DNA from: Litsea cubeba
Lineage: Eukaryota; Streptophyta; Magnoliopsida; Laurales; Lauraceae
DNA length: 64,000 nt
NCBI GenBank assembly: GCA_012931725.1
Contig: WHSA01000502.1
Location: forward strand, 1-64,000
Direction: 5' to 3'
The notes under the pieces were generated by a model that saw only the letters and a program-made list of their open reading frames with translations, was not told the origin of the DNA and searched no databases. A program made the translations under genes and the position numbers. Position 1 is the stretch's first letter; each line of letters opens with the position of its first letter. This document shows positions 55,345-64,000 of the stretch, piece by piece.

Positions 55345-56687
55345 TTACACCATAGATCCAAGGTACCTAAAGTTTTCTTTCTCTACTATCTTTTGTGTGC
55401 CCAAACTTACTTCTATGTTACCAGGTGTCCTACTTTGACTAAACTTGCATTCCATATATTCCGTTTTGCATCGACTTAGCCTAAACCCTTTTGTCTCTAA
55501 TGTTTTCCGCCACAATTCAAGTTTAGCATTCACTCCTTCTCTCGTCTCATCCACTAAAACAATGTCATCTGCAAATAGCATACACCACGGCACCTCATCC
55601 TGGATATGTCTTGTAATCTCATCCATAACTAGGGCAAACAAGTACGGGCTTAACGCTGAGCCTTGGTGTAGACCAATCGTGATAGGAAACTCCTTAGTTT
55701 CGCCGCCAGTCGTCCTTATAGATGTCACGACTCTATCATACATATCCTTTATCGCCTCAATATAAGCGACACAAACTCTTTTCTTTTCCAGAACTTTCCA
55801 AAGAATCTCCCTAGGAACCCGGTCATAGGCCTTCTCCAAGTCAATGAACACCATATGTAAATCTCTCTTACCTTCTCTATACTGTTCCATTAACCTCCTC
55901 AGGAGAAAGATAGCCTCCATGGTTGATCTCCCAGGCATGAAACCAAATTGATTCTCTGAAATATTTGTTGTTCTTCTTAGTCTTCTCTCAATAACTCTCT
56001 CCCATAATTTCATCGTATGGCTCATCAATTTAATCCAGCGGTAGTTCGCACAGTTCTGAATATCTCCTTTGTTCTTGTATATGGGTATAAGAATACTTTT
56101 CCTCCATGCATTAGGCATCTTCTTGCTCTTTAGCACTACATTAAAAAGTTTTGTCAACCAACTAATACCATCCTCCCCCAAGCACCTCCAGACCTCAATA
56201 GGGATACCATCTGGCCCAACCGCTTTCCCATTCTTCATTCTTTTCAATACTTCTTTAACTTCTTCCCTACTGATCCTCCTATAGAACATATGATTCGCTT
56301 CTTCTCTAGAAATGGTAAGCTGCCCCAATTGTATGTCACTACTACTGCTTTCGTTAAATAACTTGTAGAAGTAGCTCTTCCAACGCTCCTTTATCTCCTC
56401 TTCCTTTACTAATACATTTTCATCCTCATCCTTAATGCATTTAACTTGGTTTAAGTCCTTGGTCCGCCGATCTCTAGTTTTAGCAAGCTTGAATATCTCT
56501 CTTTCGCCTTCCTTAGTGTCAAGTCGCTTATATAGCTCCTCAAATGCCTTTGCCTTGGCCTCACTAACTGCCTTTTTGGTTTCTCTTTTTGCTTCTTTAT
56601 ACCTCTCCAAGTTCGCTTCAATTCGATCCTTTTGCCAAGTTTTAAAGCACTCTCTTTTAACTCTTATCTTGTCTTGGATGGCTTCGC
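55345..56687 (-). pseudogene. LINE reverse transcriptase (RTE clade), 5'-truncated, one in-frame stop
   Basis: The frame is open from the 5' break. It contains KNGKAVGPDGIPIEVWR, the LMSHTMKLWERVIERRL motif, ENQFGFMPGRSTMEAI, the catalytic block FIDLEKAYDRVPR, GLHQGSALSP and the catalytic FADD (MLFADDIVLV). These are diagnostic of plant RTE-type LINE RT. The apparent first Met lies in the target duplication, so it is not the real start: the endonuclease and the true N-terminus are missing. A single TAA at 55345-55347 stops the frame after RYLGSMV, and the same frame is open again beyond it. RT would prime on nicked target DNA in the nucleus. Confidence 0.93.
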
Positions 56688-56702
56688 TCCTCATATATTA
56701 TA

Positions 56703-57890
56703 CATGCATATAAATATTATATATGCAAAGTACTCTCTCTCTCTCTCTCTCATCAGACTTAAATTGGACCTACATCTTGACCCAAAACTAATGACTCTAT
56801 TGGAATCGGGGGCTGCTCGACCATAAGGCAAGAAAAGCCCTTGCGCGCTTTACCCCCCTGAAAAAAAGTTATAATAATAATGATGCCCTATAGTAACTCA
56901 TATTTTTACATTCTAAAAAGCGCAACTACCGTCAGTTTTTTTCTCCCAAAAAATAAGATCTCTTAATAGTAATTAGTATCACATCTCACTAAAGTCATCT
57001 TTTCATATTCCAAAAAAAGCATTAAAGCAATTGTCATCCTTCTTTTTATCTACATAACAAATCTCAACCTCCCTGTCACTTCACCAATGAGGTTTTTCAA
57101 ATGAACATTTCTTTTATAGATTAATGCTTCTCTTGCCATATTAAAACGTCTCAATTAAAAGTTCAATCTCCACCAGCATTTTTCCATATCAAACTGTTTC
57201 TCTCATAGATTGCCTTTCTCTTTCTCTGTAACTATTTCTTTTTACTATTTCTAAAGCAATCTTCTTTAAGAATTTACTGATTTGGTTTTATCTTTTTTTA
57301 ATAATATATGTGGCTATTTTTTATAAAATATGTTGGTATTTTTTATAATATATGTTATTCATAATTCACTAACTAAAATATGACTTTTTTTCTTCATATT
57401 GAAAAAGCTGCATCAAATTCAAAACTTATCTACATCTACAATCTTTGTGCCCAACAATGATAAATCACTAAATCAAGTTATATAGTTCTATGCTTTTAAG
57501 ACTTTTTTAATTTCAAACTCGTATTGTATGTTTATCATAGTTAGTGTCCTTTTTATTTGTAAATATTATTAGTTATAGTTTATAAATGATAACTATATCT
57601 ATTAGAAAATACGAATCTAGGTACTCAAAACTTAAAAAAAAAAAAAAAGAATAGATAGTTTTAGGCCCCATTTAGGATTGTCGCTTTAGGCCTCAAATTG
57701 TCTCGAGCCGGCCCTGATCGGAAGTGGATATGAGTTGTACAATAGAAAGCCAACATTAGCTAGCCCAGACTCGATCCTAGGACTAATGTAATTTTTCATA
57801 TGTGGGTCTAGGCATATGGCTGGGTCTTATCCAAATCCGTTTTATTGCCACAAGCCGGCTGGGTCCCGGTCCAGTTCAGGTTCCTTATAG
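56703..57890. other. AT-rich intergenic sequence with a CT repeat
   Basis: A (CT)n run lies at about 56731-56751. Near 57690-57716 the phrase TCGAGCCGGCCCTG looks like a DNA-transposon end, but I could not find its partner. No gene was found. Confidence 0.45.
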
Positions 57891-58868
57891 TAGGGGTGGA
57901 CCTAAGTGGTAGGGACCTTAGGCGGTCGCCCCAAGTTGGAATTGAGATTCTCTTAGACTTGAATGGGACCTTGGATCGAGGGCGGACATATGTTGGAGTG
58001 ATTTGGCATGATTGCCCCAGGTCAGAACTCAAATGCCCATAGAGTTAGATGGGGTCTTGGAGCATGCACATCCCATATATCTAAAGATAGCCCCACATAT
58101 ATAAAGCTTCGTTGGTAAAAAAAAAAGAATTAAAAAAAAAACATTGCGGCAATACAGCGCTCCCTCTTCTTCCACCTCTTTTTTCGAAACCTCTTCACGC
58201 CGATTGTCGATTGAGCTCATCGTCATCGGTCCCTATGTATCGTGTACGCTGCCGCATCTTCATCTACCCAACGTATCTTAATCTCCAAATCCTAATCCTA
58301 AACCCTGAATTCCCAAAATCCTAATCCAAACTCTAAGCCCTAAACCACCAACTCCGAGCATATCTACAACCCCAAAGATGACCAAATCCATTCATGTTAT
58401 CATGTCTTCTTACCCCACTCTGATTCAAAGATGGACTCTTACTCCCATTATTCAAAGGTTAAGGCTTTTAGAGAGTGTAAATGGAAAGTGTGGGCGTCCT
58501 CAAAATGTAATTGTATTCAGTCTTTTCTCACACACTCACTCACTTGAATTTGTGATCCCCAATGGGCATTAATTTTGACATAAATTTAGTGAAACATGAT
58601 AATGTTAGTCTGGGTATCTAAAATCAATGTTAGAATATATATTTTTTATCCATCTAATGTTTTTTGGTACTTCTGAGTAACATCATAACATCTTCATTGC
58701 CCAATCTAGAATAATTGTCATGCATTTAGTTGAGTTCCATGAGTTGGACATTTTCTAAAAAAAAATGTTTAGGTGCTATTTCGTAATGTGAAAAGAGTCT
58801 AACAAATTTAATTTTTAAGTCTAGCAAAATTTTAGCCCACCTAAATAAAAATCCCGGGTCCACCACTG
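57891..58868. mobile_element. Probable hAT-like non-autonomous element, 978 bp
   Basis: The left end TAGGGGTGGACC and the reverse complement of the right end CAGTGGTGGACC match at 10 of 12 positions. The flanking 8-mers are CCTTATAG (57883-57890) and CCTATTAG (58869-58876), which agree at 6 of 8, as an aged 8-bp duplication might. The CAGTGG-TGGACCC end style is common in plant hAT elements. No transposase frame was found. Confidence 0.5.
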
Positions 58869-58876
58869 CCTATTAG

Positions 58877-60116
58877 TAATTTGGGTTCATATCAACGCTA
58901 TATATGGACTTCATTTTAATTAGTTATATTATAAAATAAATTATATTTTGATAATTATAGAAATGGATTCATCATTCAATCGATCCATGTGTTCTACATA
59001 AACTAATATAAAATTTTTGTTATTAATTTTATATTATTGACTATATCATTGCAGAAGCTTTGCAATAACCTGAATATAGCCTAAGGCTTATTTGTTTACA
59101 ATAGAATATATAGGAATTCATGGTCAAATGAGCTCCACAAGGTGAAATGTTAATTGTTTTAGGTGATGAGTGAAGGATATAAGGTAGCAATGTAAGGGAT
59201 TTGAATTATTATATGGATATTCACTTTCCGTCTTCCCTTTACTTACTTTCCATTAAAGGAAATGTTATTTGATTAATATCATGTTTATATATTCACCTTG
59301 GATTATTATTTTTAATAATTTATGACATAAATTGCTATGTATTTTAATGGAAACAAACGTATGCCTTTGGTGTGTGACCTACAGAAAAGATTTATAAAAA
59401 TCCTAAACTTTGATGAGGGCCATAAGGTCTACATTCAGTTCATCTTCCTATGCCTTCATCTCACTCATTTTCACATGCACTTGGAGCCTAATTGACTATG
59501 GCCTCCTTCGAATAAATTGGACGGTTAGAATGATGAGACCAAAGGAAATCTGGGACATGCACTATTAAAGGAGGAGTCCGTTGATCCACATGTGCCTCCA
59601 CAATCAACAGGCATGTGCCACATGCATGCTCTTCCTCAGTTGCTTTCTGTTTAGTCAGAATTAGGAATGCACCCTAGCTCCCTCTCAGCACGCTACAAAT
59701 GAGAAAGACAGCTACGCGGTTTTGAGTAAATGCAACGGGAACGTGAGGTACGGTGAGGCCATGCAAAAGTCTCCAAGGAGGAACTCCACAGTACACCAAA
59801 AATCACCTAGCATGGTCTTGTATTTGATATTTCAAATTTTACTCAAATAAAATTTGTTATCACCATGAGCTATTTGTCGGATGTGAATTTCGATCCCCCC
59901 AAAAAAAAGGAAAGAAAGTTTTGCATTTTGCGTGGGGAAATCTCTATTCATCTATATATGCTATTTAAATTTTACATCGAAAATGAGGATTCCGACTACC
60001 CTCAAAATCAATGGATCACGATCGCCAGCTACGGATACGGCCGTAACACCGTTCTTCAACTAAAGCCGAAGAAATGTGGGGAGAAAATAAGTGGGTGGGT
60101 TCTTCCTCTCGTCTAA
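58877..60116. other. AT-rich intergenic stretch, nothing recognised
   Basis: No coding exon, RNA gene or element end could be supported. Short open frames here (for example 59865-60116) have no recognisable motif. Confidence 0.45.
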
Positions 60117-60134
60117 TGTGTTGCCGGCAACACA
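60117..60134. repeat. Perfect 18-bp palindrome
   Basis: TGTGTTGCC/GGCAACACA. It is a candidate end of the LTR above. Confidence 0.8.
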
Positions 60135-60474
60135 CGACGGTTGTCCTGTCACATTAATTTGGGTCTCTTTGGGTCTTTTTAATATAGGGTCAAATTAGGG
60201 TCATGAGTTAAAGTCCAAATAAAGGTTAATCCTCACACAGCATAATCATAATAAATCCAAGTAAAATAAAGTAAATAAAATAAAGAAAATAAATGGGGGG
60301 AGGTGCCAAATATTTAAGAAGAGGATTGGCCCCGTTCCCGGGTACCCCCTTCAGATCCCTTGGCAAAATAAGGTTTAAAGGCTGACTTTTCAAATCAAAA
60401 TGATGATGCAAATGAGACTTTGACTTGTGATTTCTGTGTTTTTCGTGTGCGATACACGAGTGATAAAAATGAAA

Positions 60475-60600
60475 GGCCGATGGGCCGTAATTGATTGGAG
60501 GTGGCCGATGGGCCAGTGTTTGTTTTAGGGTGGCCGATGGGCCAGTGTTTGTTTTAGGGTGGCCGATGGGCCGTGATTGTTTAAGGGTGGCCGATGGGCC
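60475..60600 (-). repeat. Tandem array, five copies of a 28-29 bp unit
   Basis: GGCCGATGGGCC recurs at 60475, 60503, 60532, 60561 and 60589. Each core has GGCC arms around GATG. Linkers are GTGTTTGTTTTAGGGT or similar. Confidence 0.92.
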
Positions 60601-61869
60601 GAAGTAAAAAGTGTGTGTGAAATCACTCATCTCATCTCGTCATTCTCATTTATTCAATTTTAGAAGTCAGTTCTTCATTTCCTTTTATCATTAAGTTCAA
60701 TTAAATATTTGGCACCTGAGGTGGAGGAAGAAATAAAGGAAAAATCTTTTGGGTTTATTTGTTGGTTTTATAGTTTTTATGGATTTTGATGTGGGGCTAG
60801 AAGGGCCTAACTAGGGGATTCTACTTGGATTTACGTAATTAATGCTTTATTACTGATCATCGGATTAACCTAACCTAAAGTCCTAGACCGCCCACATCAG
60901 CTTTCCCAATTCCCTAACAGAACAGGAAGAGTGATGGGACCTAACTTATTAAAATGAGAGAAACTAAGGTAGTGTAACCTGGCTAGGAGGAGACCTAGAT
61001 TTGGGTCTGGGGTCTGACCTGATCAACCTAAACCACTATTTGATTTCTAACTTTATTATTTTCATATTTTTGTATTTTAATATCTTTGTTTTTGGTATTT
61101 TGGGTTTTTTTATTTTTATTTTATTTTTGGTTTTATTTATAAAGCCTAATTAAAATCTCTTAAACTAATTCTTCTAATCCTAATGAAAGGGAATGAGGAG
61201 AAGGAAATAAATTGCTAATTTTTATTCATCAATTAACCTAACCGATTTAGAATTTTAATTAGATTCCCTAATCCTAATGAGTCCTAATGAGGGGAGAGGA
61301 GGAGAAGGAAATTAATTATTAAACCTAACTTAATTGTTCTAATTAATCTAATACTTGGAATTCTATTTTTTGGTTCTTTTCTGTTTTTATGAATTATGCA
61401 ATGCTTAATTTTATCTAAAAAAAATAAGAAACAAAAAACACAACTAAGTTATATGTTGCATGGGCATGTTTGACACATAAATTAGGGGTAATTCAAAATA
61501 AATAAAGACCTAAAAAAAAATAACTTAATTGCATGGGCAGGTTTGATGCATGGGCATAATTTACGCATGAATAATGAGGCATAAGATAAATGGAGAATTA
61601 AGCCTAATAAAAAAATAGAATCTCAAGTATGCATGTATGGGTTCGATTTGGAAGAGTGGGTTCTGAAATGGGCTTGTGAAAGTGGGTCAGTTCGGGTAAG
61701 TGGGTTGAGAATGTTGGTTTTAAATTGGTTGGTGGGTTGGTTTGGAGAAGGATTATGTGGCCCAGCAGATGGGCGTGCGACACTGTGCGTGGGTGCAGGT
61801 GTGGTGCAGGCCGTGTGTGTGATGGAGGCGAGCGAGGGTGGAGTATAGGTGAAGTGGGTGCAGCAGGTG

Positions 61870-62480
61870 TGGTGCAGGGCAAGGTGCTGTTGTGAGGGAG
61901 AGGGCTGAAATGGGTGCAACAGGTACTGTGAAGGGAAGAAGAGAGGAAGTGCACCGGTGTAGTGCAGTGGAAGAAGAAGGAGGAGGAAGAGGGGAAGAGA
62001 GGGAAGAGAGGAAAGGGAGTGTAGCAGCGTGGAGAAAGAAGAAGATGGAGAAGAAGGGAAGAAAAGAAAGAAAAAAGAAGGTGATGGTGCGGTGTGTGCT
62101 GCAGGGCAGAAGCGTGCGTGTGTGCAGGTGGGCTGCAGGGAGAGTGTACAGGTGTGGTGGGTTGGCAAGGTGCTATGGGGAGAAGAAGATAGGGAAGAAG
62201 AGGAAGATAAGGAAGAAAGAAGAAGAAAGAGGGTGGTGCGAGTGGAGTGCAGTGAAGATGGGGGAGAATAAGAGAAGAAAGAAAAGGGAAAAAAAGAAAA
62301 AGTAGAGGTGCAGTGTGTTGTCCGGCCAGGTGGAGGAGTGCAGCGAGAGAAGGGGAAGAAGAAAAGAAAGGAGAAGAAGGAAAAGAAGAAGAGCGGTGCA
62401 GGGGCGTGTGCAGGCGATGCAGGGAAGAAGATGAAGTGGGCGTGTGCAGGCGATGCAGGGAGGAAGATGAAGTCTCTCAC
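61870..62480. repeat. Purine-rich (GA) low-complexity tract
   Basis: About 600 bp of strand-biased AG-rich sequence on the plus strand, with interspersed GTGCAGG/GTGTGCAG phrases and a direct repeat of GGCGTGTGCAGGCGATGCAG (62402 and 62439 regions). It gives Lys/Glu-rich frames on one strand and Ser/Pro/Phe-rich frames on the other. Neither looks like a real protein. Confidence 0.8.
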
Positions 62481-63796
62481 CTGTTGGAGTTATTCCTCCC
62501 CTATTCCAAGCCCTACTTTGTGTGCTTTGCCCCTTCCTTGTGTCGATGCTTTTGTTCCACGTGAGAGATGGTGATGGAGAGGTCTGTGTGGGCTTGGAGA
62601 TGGATCGAGTGGGATGGAGATGAATCTGCCCGGAGGGGTGATGTTCTGGGATGGTGAAGGTGAGATAAAGGAGATGGTGAGGGTGGAGAGGTCTGCGCAG
62701 GGGATGGAGAACGAGAGAGATGAAGATGATGGGAGGATGGAGATGAGATCTGCGCATCTGGAAGGAGGGTGAGATGAGAGGAAAGGTTTTTAAGGGAGAG
62801 AGTTAGAGATTGATCGGGATCTGGGACTCGTTTGAGATTGAGAGGGAGAGAGAGATATCAGGAGGATGGGAGAGTCCAGATCTCGTGGGCTCTCCATCCC
62901 TTATCCAGCGATGGGCCATACAGCCCGGGTCAGGTTGATGGGCTTGGGTTAGGTTGGGTCAGGTTGACCTGGGTTGGATTGGTCATAAGTTTGGTGAGGT
63001 TGGATTTGGGCTCGATGGGTCAGCTCGATCGGGCCAAATTGGGATTGGATGCGGGGTCCAAGTCTGGGGTCGGACTCCGGTCAGAAGTTTGGGGCCCAAA
63101 AAGTGGGCCGCAATGGGATTTGACCTGGGCCATTATCACTAGGACTCAGGCTTCACAGATTTTGATATGTTCGCCGGATCTCGACGTTCTACACATCAAC
63201 AGAAAGCTCTCGGCGAGTAGATCGCGATGAACCAACTTTCGAGGCGATCGGAGCTCTAGAAATAGTAGGTGATTTTTCAAGGGGGGCGCCCCGTGGTTGT
63301 GGGACCTGCTTTTATGATTTTTGATCTGCCCGTCGGATCTTGGAGTTCTATATAGGGAAGGAAAGCCCTCGAAGTGAAGAATCCAAGGGTCCAACTGTCC
63401 TAATGATTAGGGGCTCGAAAAAAAAGGGACCTCTTGGATCAATGGATGTGGCTTCCTAACTTAGGGTAATCGGGTGGTATTTAGGTAAGCTAGGTGCAAT
63501 CTTTGTAACAATTAGCCTAAGCATATCTTAAGTAGTCTGGAATATGTTTGAGTAGTGTAGTGGTCCGCTCCTTGTGTGAAAGGTGAGTTGGACTCGAGAT
63601 CTCAATGCGATTCGACTTTTTTCTCATGAATTTCTAGGAGCCGTTGAACTAAGTCTAAAACTATCAAAAAGCATCTTCATTGTCATTAATTAATCTGAAT
63701 TATGCCATTAATCATTCAATTATGGGTGAAATGGGGGCATCGCTATATATGATGGGTATTTAAGGCTATCATAGGGGGGCAAATGAGGTGTCTACA

Positions 63797-64000
63797 GTAT
63801 GCCCCTATTTGGAGAAGAGCACGTGGAGAGTTGTGCTCCAAAGAAAGTAGACACACCTCTCATGACTCACGGGAGCTTTTGAGCTCGCGGGAGTGGCTAC
63901 CTATGGATGTATGCAATTGCAAACTCATTCCAAAGGTGAGGTTTACTTCTCTAGGATCGATTCTGATTCAGGGGGAAAAAGAAAAAAAAGAAGTTACGTG
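63797..64000 (-). mobile_element. Start of the internal region (3' end) of the right-hand gypsy element
   Basis: It holds the polypurine-like tract (63810-63797, minus strand AAATAGGGGCATAC). The remaining 190 bp have no recognised coding sequence. The element continues beyond the window. Confidence 0.5.

Larger units (their letters stand above)
54775..56687 (-). mobile_element. RTE-type LINE, 5'-truncated
   Basis: A 15-bp direct repeat, TCCTCATATATTATA, flanks the element (54760-54774 and 56688-56702). On the minus strand the body begins inside the region before RT, runs through RT and the C-terminal domain, and ends in a short TTGGTTTGGTT tail after GGTGGGGTCGAC-type sequence (read on the minus strand as GTCGACCCCACC). 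RTE clade is inferred from the RT motifs, the short C-terminus and the non-poly(A) tail. 5' truncation is the normal result of target-primed reverse transcription. Confidence 0.93.
60117..63796 (-). repeat. LTR of a large Ty3/gypsy element oriented to the minus strand (left edge uncertain)
   Basis: The minus strand begins TGTAGACACCTCATTTGCCC at 63796, preceded by a polypurine-like AAATAGGGGCATAC (63810-63797). This is therefore the 3' LTR of an element whose internal region lies to the right of the window. The left edge may be the palindrome at 60117-60134, because the minus strand there ends GGCAACACA, but no target duplication can be checked. The LTR holds a GGCC-GATG-GGCC tandem array, GA-rich low-complexity sequence and duplicated blocks. 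Long Pro/Ser- or Lys/Glu-rich frames are by-products of composition. Confidence 0.6.

Noticed and set aside
57690..57716. GAGCCGGCCCTG looked like a DNA-transposon terminus.
   Set aside because: No partner terminus or target duplication could be found within the window.
61623..62480. A 285-codon Ser/Pro/Phe-rich frame on the minus strand and Lys/Glu-rich frames on the plus strand.
   Set aside because: Low-complexity product of the GA-rich LTR tract. No domain, no start context and no splice signals.

Overview
The window is nuclear DNA from a flowering plant, almost certainly from a large, repeat-rich genome. It is built from nested transposable elements. The evidence is plant-specific Ty3/gypsy lineages (Tat/Ogre-like and Athila-like), Ty1/copia solo LTRs, a CACTA transposon, a pogo-like transposon, an RTE-type LINE and a hAT-like element, plus broken exons of two plant housekeeping genes (eIF3b and an RBP45/47-type RNA-binding protein). 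I see no intact host gene. The species cannot be told from the sequence alone.

Layout. (1) 1-10073, minus strand: the 5' part of a Tat-lineage Ty3/gypsy element (element A), with 5' LTR, leader, gag and the start of pol, cut by the window edge inside reverse transcriptase. (2) 10545-11275: a small pogo/Tigger-like element with TA duplications and a transposase C-terminal remnant. (3) 11918-54707: a CACTA transposon flanked by AAA. It spans 42.8 kb only because other elements have landed in it. Without them it is about 8.4 kb, has no recognisable transposase, and carries eIF3b exons and an RRM exon, so it looks like a gene-capturing (Pack-type) CACTA. (4) Inside it, 14962-36964, plus strand: a complete 22-kb Tat element (element B) with two LTRs, GTGTC target duplications, gag-pol with two RNase H domains, and a multi-exon antisense gene between pol and the 3' LTR. 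(5) Also inside the CACTA, 40746-52215, minus strand: an internally deleted Athila-like element with ATGAC duplications. It was itself hit by a copia solo LTR (42092-44083) and a Tat solo LTR (47239-49785). (6) A second copia solo LTR lies at 52243-53183. (7) Right of the CACTA: a 5'-truncated RTE LINE with a 15-bp target duplication (54775-56687), a probable hAT-like element (57891-58868), and a large LTR read on the minus strand ending at 63796, whose internal region lies beyond the window.

Most retroelement reading frames carry single-base indels or isolated stops. The Tat element has the usual gag-protease-RT-RNaseH-second RNaseH-integrase order for movement. Its antisense gene has its own TATA box and a phase-matched first intron.

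The least explained signals are structured repeat arrays in non-coding parts of element B. The strongest is ten 30-31 nt units at 27514-27972. They share one hairpin architecture while the stem sequences change on both sides together. A second hairpin array with compensatory changes lies just upstream of the 3' LTR (34239-34439).
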